Shown piece after piece: positions 7,815 to 19,177 of a DNA stretch of 64,000 nucleotides. The stretch covers positions 48,352 to 112,351 of the forward strand of contig JAJOHG010000087.1 in the NCBI GenBank assembly GCA_021029095.1, written 5' to 3'. The first letter of the stretch is position 1. Each line of letters begins with the position of its first letter. Under the pieces are notes generated by a model. The model did no database searches. It saw only the letters and a list, made by a program, of their open reading frames with translations, and was not told where the DNA came from. A program made the translations under genes and the position numbers. The stretch comes from Phellopilus nigrolimitatus. Its lineage: Eukaryota; Basidiomycota; Agaricomycetes; Hymenochaetales; Hymenochaetaceae.

Positions 7815-10800
7815 ACACAAGTTAAAAATGGAATTTGCAGACAGGTAATGAAAATCCGCTTCAGAGACAAACAGACGTAGAAAGTTTGGTTGTGTTCCGA
7901 TGCGTTTGAAACTCGGTGAGAACATGATCCAGGATGATTCAGACATGTCCAACCCGTTTACGAAGTTTTTCAGAAACGAATCCAGTTTTGCTCCCCCGAT
8001 ATCCGGCCAGTAGTGGCGACCGAGTCGGAAACATAGACGTGCGATGTAATCGGAAGTCTTTCATACTGGGCATGATCGAATCAACACAGTATAACCAGCT
8101 TCAACTCACCCGACACAAGTTAAAAATGGAATTTGCAGACAGGTAATGAAAATCCGCTTCAGAGACAAACAGACGTAGAAAGTTTGGTTGTGTTCCGATG
8201 CGTTTGAAACTCGGTGAGAACATGATCCAGGATGATTCAGACATGTCCAACCCGTTTACGAAGTTTTTCAGAAACGAATCCAGTTTTGCTCCCCCGATAT
8301 CCGGCCAGTAGTGGCGACCGAGTCGGAAACATAGACGTGCGATGTAATCGGAAGTCTTTCATACTGGGCATGATCGAATCAACACAGTATAACCAGCTTC
8401 AACTCACCCGACACAAGTTAAAAATGGAATTTGCAGACAGGTAATGAAAATCCGCTTCAGAGACAAACAGACGTAGAAAGTTTGGTTGTGTTCCGATGCG
8501 TTTGAAACTCGGTGAGAACATGATCCAGGATGATTCAGACATGTCCAACCCGTTTACGAAGTTTTTCAGAAACGAATCCAGTTTTGCTCCCCCGATATCC
8601 GGCCAGTAGTGGCGACCGAGTCGGAAACATAGACGTGCGATGTAATCGGAAGTCTTTCATACTGGGCATGATCGAATCAACACAGTATAACCAGCTTCAA
8701 CTCACCCGACACAAGTTAAAAATGGAATTTGCAGACAGGTAATGAAAATCCGCTTCAGAGACAAACAGACGTAGAAAGTTTGGTTGTGTTCCGATGCGTT
8801 TGAAACTCGGTGAGAACATGATCCAGGATGATTCAGACATGTCCAACCCGTTTACGAAGTTTTTCAGAAACGAATCCAGTTTTGCTCCCCCGATATCCGG
8901 CCAGTAGTGGCGACCGAGTCGGAAACATAGACGTGCGATGTAATCGGAAGTCTTTCATACTGGGCATGATCGAATCAACACAGTATAACCAGCTTCAACT
9001 CACCCGACACAAGTTAAAAATGGAATTTGCAGACAGGTAATGAAAATCCGCTTCAGAGACAAACAGACGTAGAAAGTTTGGTTGTGTTCCGATGCGTTTG
9101 AAACTCGGTGAGAACATGATCCAGGATGATTCAGACATGTCCAACCCGTTTACGAAGTTTTTCAGAAACGAATCCAGTTTTGCTCCCCCGATATCCGGCC
9201 AGTAGTGGCGACCGAGTCGGAAACATAGACGTGCGATGTAATCGGAAGTCTTTCATACTGGGCATGATCGAATCAACACAGTATAACCAGCTTCAACTCA
9301 CCCGACACAAGTTAAAAATGGAATTTGCAGACAGGTAATGAAAATCCGCTTCAGAGACAAACAGACGTAGAAAGTTTGGTTTAGTTCCGATGTGTTTGAA
9401 ACTCGGTGAGAACATGATCCAGGATGATTCAGACATGTCCAACCCGTTTACGAAGTTTTTCAGAAACGAATCCAGTTTTGCTCCCCCGATATCCGGCCAG
9501 TAGTGGCGACCGAGTCGGAAACATAGACGTGCGATGTAATCAGGAAGTCTTTCATACTGGAATGATCGAATCAACACAGTATCACCAGCTTCAACTCACC
9601 CGACACAAGTTAAAAATGGAATTTGCAGACAGGTAATGAAAATCCGCTTCAGAGACAAACAGACGTAGAAAGTTTGGTTTAGTTCCGATGTGTTTGAAAC
9701 TCGGTGAGAACATGATCCAGGATGATTCAGACATGTCCAACCCGTTTACGAAGTTTTTCAGAAACGAATCCAGTTTTGCTCCCCCGATATCCGGCCAGTA
9801 GTGGCGACCGAGTCGGAAACATAGACGTGCGATGTAATCAGGAAGTCTTTCATACTGGGAATGATCGAATCAACACAGTATAACCAGCTTCAACTCACCC
9901 GACACAAGTTAAAAATGGAATTTGCAGACAGGTAATGAAAATCCGCTTCAGAGACAAACAGACGTAGAAAGTTTGGTTAGTGTTCCGATGTGTTTGAAAC
10001 TCGGTGAGAACATGATCCAGGATGATTCAGACATGTCCAACCCGTTTACGAAGTTTTTCAGAAACGAATCCAGTTTTGCTCCCCCGATATCCGGCCAGTA
10101 GTGGCGACCGAGTCGGAAACATAGACGTGCGATGTAATCAGGAAGTCTTTCATACTGGGAATGATCGAATCAACACAGTATCACCAGCTTCAACTCACCC
10201 GACACAAGTTAAAAATGGAATTTGCAGACAGGTAATGAAAATCCGCTGTCAGAGACAAACAGACGTAGAAAGTTTGGTTTAGTTCCGATGCTGTTTGAAA
10301 CTCGGTGAGAACATGATCCAGGATGATTCAGACATGTCCAACCCGTTTACGAAGTTTTTCAGAAACGAATCCAGTTTTGCTCCCCCGATATCCGGCCAGT
10401 AGTGGCGACCGAGTCGGAAACATAGACGTGCGATGTAATCAGGAAGTCGTTCATAATCGGAATGATCGAATCAACACAGTATCACCAGCTTCAACTCACC
10501 CGACACAAGTTAAAAATGGAATTTGCAGACAGGTAATGAAAATCCGCTTCAGAGACAAACAGACGTAGAAAGTTTGGTTCAGTTCCGATGTGTTTGAAAC
10601 TCGGTGAGAACATGATCCAGGATGATTCAGACATGTCCAACCCGTTTACGAAGTTTTTCAGAAACGAATCCAGTTTTGCTCCCCCGATATCCGGCCAGTA
10701 GTGGCGACCGAGTCGGAAACATAGACGTGCGATGTAATCAGGAAGTCTGTTCATAATCGGAATGATCGAATCAACACAGTATCACCAGCTTCAACTCACC

Positions 10801-13800
10801 CGACACAAGTTAAAATGGAATTTGCAGACAGGTAATGAAAATCCGCTTCAGAGACAAACAGACGTAGAAAGCTTTGGTTCAGTTCCGATGTGTTTGAAAC
10901 TCGGTGAGAACATGATCCAGGATGATTCAGACATGTCCAACCCGTTTACGAAGTTTTTCAGAAACGAATCCAGTTTTGCTCCCCCGATATCCGGCCAGTA
11001 GTGGCGACCGAGTCGGAAACATAGACGTGCGATGTAATCAGAAGTTGTTCATAATCGGAATGATCGAATCAACACAGTATCACAAGCTTCAACTCACCCG
11101 ACACAAGTTAAAAATGGAATTTGCAGACAGGTAATGAAAATCCGCTGTCAGAGACAAACAGACGTAGAAAGTTTGGTTCAGTTCCGATGTGTTTGAAACT
11201 CGGTGAGAACATGATCCAGGATGATTCAGACATGTCCAACCCGTTTACGAAGTTTTTCAGAAACGAATCCAGTTTTGCTCCCCCGATATCCGGCCAGTAG
11301 TGGCGACCGAGTCGGAAACATAGACGTGCGATGTAATCAGAAGTCTGTTCATAATCGGAATGATCGAATCAACACAGTATCACGAGCTTCAACTCACCCG
11401 ACACAAGTTAAAAATGGAATTTGCAGACAGGTAATGAAAATCCGCGTCAGAGACAAACAGACGTAGAAAGTTTGGTTCAGTTCCGATGTGTTTGAAACTC
11501 GGTGAGAACATGATCCAGGATGATTCAGACATGTCCAACCCGTTTACGAAGTTTTTCAGAAACGAATCCAGTTTTGCTCCCCCGATATCCGGCCAGTAGT
11601 GGCGACCGAGTCGGAAACATAGACGTGCGATGTAATCAGAAGTTGTTCATAATCGGAATGATCGAATCAACACAGTATCACAAGCTTCAACTCACCCGAC
11701 ACAAGTTAAAAATGGAATTTGCAGACAGGTAATGAAAATCCGCTTCAGAGACAAACAGACGTAGAAAGTTTGGTTCAGTTCCGATGTGTTTGAAACTCGG
11801 TGAGAACATGATCCAGGATGATTCAGACATGTCCAACCCGTTTACGAAGTTTTTCAGAAACGAATCCAGTTTTGCTCCCCCGATATCCGGCCAGTAGTGG
11901 CGACCGAGTCGGAAACATAGACGTGCGATGTAATCAGGAAGTCTTTCATAATCGGAATGATCGAATCAACACAGTATCACAAGCTTCAACTCACCCGACA
12001 CAAGTTAAAAATGGAATTTGCAGACAGGTAATGAAAATCCGCTGTCAGAGACAAACAGACGTAGAAAGTTTGGTTCAGTTCCGATGTGTTTGAAACTCGG
12101 TGAGAACATGATCCAGGATGATTCAGACATGTCCAACCCGTTTACGAAGTTTTTCAGAAACGAATCCAGTTTTGCTCCCCCGATATCCGGCCAGTAGTGG
12201 CGACCGAGTCGGAAACATAGACGTGCGATGTAATCAGGAAGTCGTTCATAATCGGAATGATCGAATCAACACAGTATCACGAGCTTCAACTCACCCGACA
12301 CAAGTTAAAATGGAATTTGCAGACAGGTAATGAAAATCCGCTTCAGAGACAAACAGACGTAGAAAGTTTGGTTCAGTTCCGATGTGTTTGAAACTCGGTG
12401 AGAACATGATCCAGGATGATTCAGACATGTCCAACCCGTTTACGAAGTTTTTCAGAAACGAATCCAGTTTTGCTCCCCCGATATCCGGCCAGTAGTGGCG
12501 ACCGAGTCGGAAACATAGACGTGCGATGTAATCAGAAGTCGTTCATAATCGGAATGATCGAATCAACACAGTATCACGAGCTTCAACTCACCCGACACAA
12601 GTTAAAAATGGAATTTGCAGACAGGTAATGAAAATCCGCTTCAGAGACAAACAGACGTAGAAAGTTTGGTTCAGTTCCGATGTGTTTGAAACTCGGTGAG
12701 AACATGATCCAGGATGATTCAGACATGTCCAACCCGTTTACGAAGTTTTTCAGAAACGAATCCAGTTTTGCTCCCCCGATATCCGGCCAGTAGTGGCGAC
12801 CGAGTCGGAAACATAGACGTGCGATGTAATCAGGAAGTCTGTTCATAATCGGAATGATCGAATCAACACAGTATCACGAGCTTCAACTCACCCGACACAA
12901 GTTAAAAATGGAATTTGCAGACAGGTAATGAAAATCCGCGTCAGAGACAAACAGACGTAGAAAGTTTGGTTCAGTTCCGATGTGTTTGAAACTCGGTGAG
13001 AACATGATCCAGGATGATTCAGACATGTCCAACCCGTTTACGAAGTTTTTCAGAAACGAATCCAGTTTTGCTCCCCCGATATCCGGCCAGTAGTGGCGAC
13101 CGAGTCGGAAACATAGACGTGCGATGTAATCAGGAAGTTGTTCATAATCGGAATGATCGAATCAACACAGTATCACGAGCTTCAACTCACCCGACACAAG
13201 TTAAAAATGGAATTTGCAGACAGGTAATGAAAATCCGCGTCAGAGACAAACAGACGTAGAAAGTTTGGTTCAGTTCCGATGTGTTTGAAACTCGGTGAGA
13301 ACATGATCCAGGATGATTCAGACATGTCCAACCCGTTTACGAAGTTTTTCAGAAACGAATCCAGTTTTGCTCCCCCGATATCCGGCCAGTAGTGGCGACC
13401 GAGTCGGAAACATAAACGTGCGATGTAATCAGGAGTTGTTCATAATCGGAATGATCGAATCAACACAGTATCACGAGCTTCAACTCACCCGACACAAGTT
13501 AAAAATGGAATTTGCAGACAGGTAATGAAAATCCGCGTCAGAGACAAACAGACGTAGAAAGTTTGGTTCAGTTCCGATGTGTTTGAAACTCGGTGAGAAC
13601 ATGATCCAGGATGATTCAGACATGTCCAACCCGTTTACGAAGTTTTTCAGAAACGAATCCAGTTTTGCTCCCCCGATATCCGGCCAGTAGTGGCGACCGA
13701 GTCGGAAACATAAACGTGCGATGTAATCAGGAGTTGTTCATAATCGGAATGATCGAATCAACACAGTATCACGAGCTTCAACTCACCCGACACAAGTTAA

Positions 13801-14280
13801 AAATGGAATTTGCAGACAGGTAATGAAAATCCGCGTCAGAGACAAACAGACGTAGAAAGTTTGGTTCAGTTCCGATGTGTTTGAAACTCGGTGAGAACAT
13901 GATCCAGGATGATTCAGACATGTCCAACCCGTTTACGAAGTTTTTCAGAAACGAATCCAGTTTTGCTCCCCCGATATCCGGCCAGTAGTGGCGACCGAGT
14001 CGGAAACATAGACGTGCGATGTAATCGGAAGTCTTTCATACTGGGCATGATCGAATCAACACAGTATAACCAGCTTCAACTCACCCGACACAAGTTAAAA
14101 ATGGAATTTGCAGACAGGTAATGAAAATCCGCTTCAGAGACAAACAGACGTAGAAAGTTTGGTTGTGTTCCGATGCGTTTGAAACTCGGTGAGAACATGA
14201 TCCAGGATGATTCAGACATGTCCAACCCGTTTACGAAGTTTTTCAGAAACGAATCCAGTTTTGCCCCCCGATATCCGGCC
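7815..14280 (+). repeat. Satellite array A, 298-bp unit, about 22 copies
   Basis: Head-to-tail units starting ACACAAGTTAAAAATGG, spaced 298-301 bp (anchor GATTCAGACATGTCC near 7936, 8234, 8532 and so on to 14209). The last unit is cut at GATATCCGGCC. Units 1-5 and the last ~1.3 units are one type (GGTTGTGTTCCGATGCG, ACTGGGCATGATCG). Middle units are a second, more variable type (GGTTCAGTTCCGATGTG, ATAATCGGAATGATCG). The unit length is not a multiple of three and every short ORF closes within a unit, so I read it as noncoding satellite DNA. It begins right after an A-rich tract (7771-7812) downstream of the kin1 linker. Confidence 0.95.
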
Positions 14281-14297
14281 TAGTACCTGGAAGCCTC

Positions 14298-14315
14298 AAG
14301 ATATGTACATATCTT
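14298..14315. repeat. 18-bp perfect palindrome beyond array A
   Basis: AAGATATGTACATATCTT is its own reverse complement. It lies 17 bp past the abrupt end of array A, at the start of the unique-looking lead-in to the 715-bp repeats. Function unknown. Confidence 0.8.
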
Positions 14316-15154
14316 CGCCTCGGGGTCAAACACCCATATCTTTGCAAGGAGACATCGGATGGCCCTGTAACTTGGTAGGTGTGTGGGGGGACATGTCCCA
14401 CACAGCCTGAAGCAGGTAGATCACGGATTTGCTTGCGTCGTCGCCGTTGGGAGGCCGAGGTCAACAGGGTCACTTTAGAGCGGGGTCAAAGAGGTCCTCA
14501 GATGTAGGAAGGGTGAATTCTCTCAATGTTTCTCATGGGGTCTGTCGAGGATAATGTTAGGGAAGGAATGTTGGTTATTGTTGTTGGGTTTTGTGTCTTG
14601 CTCGTTGTGGAGGAGCATTTGACCCCGATTTTGGGCTTTTTTGGGGGTCAAATGGGGTCAAAGGCTTTGTATGCAGCTCGTTTTGTTCAATACTTGGCCA
14701 GAATGTGGGTATTAGTATCCCGGAAGGTTTGTATAAGGTGCGGAAGCCATCAGATCATTTTGTGATTTTGTGATCGCTGTTGACCCACAATGACCAGCTT
14801 TTTTGGGGGTCAATTAGTGCCCACTGGCTCAAAACGAGCCGGATTCCTCTGATACTTTGTACATATGCTGTGTACAGTAGTATAAATTTTTACATGAATT
14901 TGCTTTAGTTCCTGGGGATGCAGAAGCATTAATAATGAATTTAGTTGAGTTTATATCGGTTTTCTATCAGGTCAAACAGTGAAAAAATATGTAAAATTGT
15001 CTATTGTTGATGCAGAGCTCTGTGGTGACGGATATAGGTGTGTCTCTATGTTAACAAGGTGTGAGGATATGTAGTTTGTGTCTTTGTGGTGTAGATGTCG
15101 AGCTAGAGGCCGATGAATGGATTTCTGGCTAAATCGGGAAGTGCTTTCCCAGGC

Positions 15155-15178
15155 AAAAAAACGGCGCGCCGTTTTTTT
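15155..15178. repeat. 24-bp palindrome A7-CGGCGCGCCG-T7, unit 1
   Basis: A perfect palindrome: seven A, CGGCGCGCCG, seven T (an eighth T follows). It lies at the same place near the end of each 715-bp unit and is better conserved than the sequence around it. Confidence 0.85.
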
Positions 15179-15867
15179 TCCTGAGTGTTATGTAATCTGT
15201 GCCAGGTCAAACAAGCCTGTGGACATAGGAAGTGGGAATTCTCTCAGTGTTTCACATGGGGTATGTCAGGGATAACACTAGGGAAGTATTGTATGAGAAG
15301 GTAGATGGGTTTTGTGGCTTGTTCATTGTGTAATAGCATTTGACCTCAATTTTTGGCTGTGTTGGGGGGTATAATGAAATTGATGCCTCTGTATGCAGCT
15401 CATTATACCCAGAATTTTGCCAGTATGTGGGTATTAGTGCCCCAGAAGGTTTGTTGAAGGTGTAGAAGCCACCAGATTATTTGGTGATTGTATGACCTCT
15501 GTTGACCCACTGTGACCTGGTTTGTTTGGGGTCAAATGGGGTCAACGGACTCAAATCAAGTCATATCCTTTGGAGTTTTTGTACATATGCTCTGGATAGT
15601 GGTATCCAAGTTTCTTAGAAGTTGCTTTATCCACTAGTGAAGCAAGAGCATTAATTCAGGCTTTATGTCGATTTTCTATCAGGTCAAATGGTGAAATAGG
15701 TATGTACAATTGTCTATTGTTGATGCAGAGCTCTGTGGTGACGGGGGTGTGTGTGTCTCTATGTTATCAAGCTGCTGTGACATGCAGCTTGTGTGTCCGT
15801 AGTGTAGATGTCGAGCTAGAGGCCAATGAGTGGTTTTCTGGCCCAATTGGGGAGTGATTTCCCAGGC

Positions 15868-15891
15868 AAAAAAACGGCGCGCCGTTTTTTT
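15868..15891. repeat. 24-bp palindrome A7-CGGCGCGCCG-T7, unit 2
   Basis: Same perfect palindrome as in unit 1, preceded by TTTCCCAGGC and followed by TTCCCCGAGTGTTA. Confidence 0.85.
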
Positions 15892-16581
15892 TCCCCGAGT
15901 GTTACGTAATCTGTGCCAGGTCAAACAAGCCTGTGGACGTAGGAAGAGGGAATTTGCTCAATGTTTCTCATGGGGTATATTGGGAATAACATTAGGGAAG
16001 GACTGTATGAGTTGGTGCATGGGTTTTGTGTCTTGCTTGCTGTGGAGGAGCATTTGACCCCATTTTTGGCTGTGTTGGGGGGGTTAAATGAGGTTGATGC
16101 TTCTGTATGTGGCTTGTTCCACCCAGCTTTTTTCCAGAATGTGGGCATTAGTGTCCTAGATGGTTTTCAGAAGGTCCAGAAGCCATTGGATCATTTGGCA
16201 ATTGTATGACCTCTGATGACCCACTGTGACCTGGTTTTTTGGGGGTCAAATGGGGTCAACAGGTTCAAATCAAAGAATGTTCTTTAGATTTTTTGTACAT
16301 GTGCTCTGGATAGTGCTAGAGATATTTCTATAAAGTTGCTCTAGCTATTGGTGAAGCAGGATGGTTAATTTAGGCTTTATATCAATTTTCTATCAGGTCA
16401 AACAGTGAAATAAATATGTAAAATTGTCTATTTTTGATGCAGAGCTCTGTGGTGATGGATGTAAGTATGTCTCTATGTTAACAAGCTGTGGTAACACGTA
16501 GCTTGTGTCTCGGTAATGTAGTTGGTGAGCTAGAGGCCGATGAATGATTTCCTGGCCTAATATGGAGGTGATTTCCCAGGC

Positions 16582-16605
16582 AAAAAAACGGCGCGCCGTT
16601 TTTTT
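16582..16605. repeat. 24-bp palindrome A7-CGGCGCGCCG-T7, unit 3
   Basis: Third copy of the same palindrome, 22 bp before the distinct 28-bp palindrome that ends the repeat block. Confidence 0.85.
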
Positions 16606-16627
16606 TCCCGAGTGTTAGGTAATCTGC

Positions 16628-16655
16628 GGCCAAACTGCGCATGCGCAGTTTGGCC
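16628..16655. repeat. 28-bp perfect palindrome ending the 715-bp block
   Basis: Arms GGCCAAACTGCGCA / TGCGCAGTTTGGCC form a perfect 28-bp palindrome. It occurs once, exactly where the repeats give way to GC-rich coding-like DNA, so it may mark an insertion edge. Confidence 0.8.
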
Positions 16656-16689
16656 TCGTATTACATAACTCATTTTTTTGGTTGCACGT

Positions 16690-18195
16690 GAGATTCCCGC
16701 CAGGACGACCTCCGCCAGCGTCGCCCGCTCTTCTTCTTTTCCGCCGCTGCTGTCGACCCGCTCCTCAACCATGTCGCCCAACTTACCGCTGCCCAGACTC
16801 CCTCTCAACTAGCGCTGCTTCTTTCTTCCGCACTTGCAGACGCGGACGCACTCCGTCGCGAGCTTACCGTCGCGCAGAGCCGCGCCACGAGCACCAAGCG
16901 CCTTCTGGTGTCGGTCCAAGGCCTGCCTTCTCGCGCTTCTCCTGACCCAAATGTGGACGAAGAGAAGACCAATGGGGAGAGGGAAAGGGAGAAAGACGTG
17001 AAAGCGGAGTCTCAAGTTCCCGAGAGCGCCGTGAAGGCCGTCCTCGACGCTGAGGCACGCGCGGAGCGGTAAGCAGCGGACTTCCTTCTGATTTTGATTT
17101 TCGCTTGCTGAATGCATGCTGCATAATGCTCATGCCGCTCTCGCTGCGTCACTGCAGTCCCTTTGCGCGCAGTTCACCGAGCTCGAACGGTACGAGCACG
17201 CGTGCTCGCTCCGATCCGCTGACGCGCGCACCACTTTTGCGTGCCTCCTCTCGACAGCGTCGCACGTCCCCGTGGCTTACCCCAGTTACCCGACCGTCGC
17301 ATCTTCCGAGAGCCCGCATTTTCAGCACGAACAAAAGGACGACACCGTCAGCCTGCCTTCCCTTCCCCTGCCGCACGCCGCCGGCGCTCCGCCCTCCGGA
17401 AATAGCATGCTCACCGGACCAGGTGCACATCCCGTGCCATCTGCGTCATCCACTTCCCTGCTATGCTCCCGCACTCTGCCGGCACCTCATGCCTCAGGCG
17501 CGTCCTCTGCACTTTATTCGGTTCCCAGACATGGACGCGAGCAGGGATCGGGCCACCTAAGGCGAAGCTCCCAACAAAGCCCGTCTTTCCACATGCTCCC
17601 GCTCCCCTGCCGCCGTCAGCCGCGGGGCTCTTAATGTCCGCTGTGCGTGTCGTGTCCTCGCTGCCACAGGAGCAGGAGCGGCCACGGACCGGAGGATCTG
17701 CTTAATGGCGAGTGCGAAAAGGAATTCGATGGGAAGAGGCACAGGGTCGGTGGGTGGGATACGGAGGTTGATTCCGTACGTTGTCTTTCTTCATGAATTT
17801 TTGGAATGATATACTGACTATTTGTGAATCTACGGCTTTCGCTCTCCCGCCTCAGCATGTACGCGCGCATGCCGCCAGCCCACCGTACTCTCATATCCAC
17901 GCGTGCCATCCTCTTTCCGCGCACCCATCTGCGCTCTCTGCTGCACCGCTCCCGCATACGTCTTCTAGGACGTACGACCCCCGCCCAGCTGCCTGGACCG
18001 CGTACGCTGCGCCTCCCCAGCCTCCGGACAGTGGTTCGACGCATGCTCCGTGGATCTATCTCTGTGACCGCGAGACCATTGGTGCAGGACCAGTACGTGT
18101 TTCCGCGCCGCCCGGTACAAACGTACAACAGCAGGTTCGATGCGAAATATGACAGCTCCGCAAATGCACACGGCGGCTCACACCACCCGGGGGTC
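16690..18195 (+). pseudogene. Coiled-coil gene of unknown function, copy 1
   Basis: Not a family I can name. The first exon reads ALLLSSALADADALRRELTV, then ASPDPNVDEEKTNGERERE and VKAVLDAEARAER (a charged helical region), ending at a GTAAGC donor near 17070. The next exon reads AHAALAASLQS, FTELERYEHACSLRSADART and LPSLPLPHAAGAPPSG. It continues via GECEKEFDGKRHRVGGWDTE (about 17706-17765), an intron (GTACGT..CTACAG, about 17777-17838) and SSRTYDPRPAAW. In copy 2 (51490-53217) the first intron ends CACAG; here that position is CATAA, so the acceptor is gone. A stop in the N-terminal region (16810) and frame changes confirm decay. It passes directly into a PPR fragment. Confidence 0.55.
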
Positions 18196-18500
18196 GCTCT
18201 ACGCGCTCATGATCCGGGCGTGCGCAGGCATGGGCTACTGGGTCTCTGCGTATGCTGCTAAGCCTACCCACGCGCTCGACATTGGACAGAAATGACGCAG
18301 GACATGCGACACCCGCCGTCCGTCGGCACGTACGACGCCGACATCCTTGCGTGCTCGCAACTCGCGGGCGTATGAGGCAGACGAGTTCCGCCTCGCGAAG
18401 GAGATGCTCGACGCGCGCCGTGACCCCCGGGTAAACCCTGGCGACGCAGTCGTATGTCGGAGTGCTCGGCGCGAAAAGTGGGGTTTGTTTCTTTCGTGTC
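18196..18500 (+). pseudogene. Pentatricopeptide-repeat (PPR) protein fragment, copy 1
   Basis: Recognisable PPR pieces: LYALMIRA, RHPPSVGTYDADILACSQL and EADEFRLAKEMLDARRDP. They match the typical pattern of a 35-residue helical-hairpin repeat, and the same peptides occur at 48430-48730. PPR proteins act mainly in organellar RNA processing. The pieces are in different frames, and the join to the preceding gene (ACCACCCGGG..) is abrupt. Its last third forms one open frame with the permease piece that follows. Confidence 0.55.
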
Positions 18501-18529
18501 CCACAGAATATACGAATACTGAACGTCTT

Positions 18530-18787
18530 TGCACAGTCCGCGACCCGGCCTTCGGCGGCGATATCGGCTTCGAATTGTCTTGCACGTTCGCAGCGATCGT
18601 CTACCCCATCGCACGCTACATCGAGCGCAAGTTCGAAAGTCACGCGGGCATGCGCACCATCGCGGAGGGCGCCACGGAGCACGCTGCTGTCGCAAAGCAC
18701 CGAGCTTTCCTTCGTTCTCTCACATTCAATTCAACCTTTCACTTTCGTCCTCTTTCTAATTTCGTGAAATCTCTGGGCGCCTGGTAG
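18530..18787 (+). pseudogene. NCS1-type (purine/cytosine permease-like) C-terminal fragment
   Basis: VRDPAFGGDIGFELSCTF, AAIVYPIARYIERKFESH resembles the last membrane segment and C-terminus of fungal NCS1 nucleobase permeases (Fcy2-like). Only about 40 residues are left, so the family call rests on one motif. The frame continues out of homology to a stop at 18785-18787. An open frame from 18347 fuses the PPR remnant to this piece (146 codons). Confidence 0.4.
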
Positions 18788-19177
18788 GCGGGCTCGCCCA
18801 CGGCCGTATATATGGTGGACATTTTGGATATGGATATAGGATATCTATTTGTATCGTACATGCGCGGGCGGTTGGTGTATGTCTGTTGTGCGCTGTGATT
18901 AGGATCTCATATGATCTACGATGTCCGATAGATATGCAATATTATACTTTGTTTCTGTTGCTTTCCCATATATTATCACTTAGCTTTCAACTCGCGATGG
19001 GTGTAAAACCAAGAGTATCAATTTGTATTGTGTCCAATCGAGTCTACATCTATCTACATACTTCATAAAGTAATAATTTTTTGGCTATGCGCGCAATGAG
19101 AGGAATGATGATGGGTTGGCCAGTATCGAGTCGACAGCGAGAAGCAAGGAAACCGAATAGGAAAGAACGCACAAACT
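18788..19177. other. AT-rich intergenic stretch
   Basis: No gene is recognised. It lies between the 3' ends of the permease fragment (+) and the MFS pseudogene (-), and it is AT-rich with ATATGG/ATATAT words, as expected for a convergent 3' intergenic region. Confidence 0.5.

Larger units (their letters stand above)
14483..16640 (+). repeat. Three diverged tandem repeats of about 715 bp
   Basis: Units begin near 14483, 15206 and 15921 and share, in order: G.TCAAA..G.C, TCTCA.TGTTTC.CATGGGGT, TTGACC..TTTT..GGGGTCAAAT, TATCAGGTCAAA, GATGCAGAGCTCTGTGGTGA, GAGCTAGAGGC and a CGGCGCGCCG palindrome near the end. By eye they are about 80% alike, so older than the satellite arrays. Unit 1 has a perfect hairpin, ATTTGACCCC..GGGGTCAAAT (14617-14653). 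The DNA is AT-richer than the gene fragments. Short ORFs (14526-14765, 15961-16209) are not conserved between units, so it is probably noncoding, perhaps an old transposon-derived repeat. Confidence 0.85.

Noticed and set aside
7815..14280. CRISPR array
   Set aside because: Units of about 300 bp repeat in full without unique spacers, and the genome is eukaryotic.
7934..14410. Repeated 70-91-codon ORFs beginning MIQTCPTRLRSF in array A
   Set aside because: Each closes inside its unit, the unit is not a multiple of three, and indels between units change the frame freely; no sign of protein constraint.
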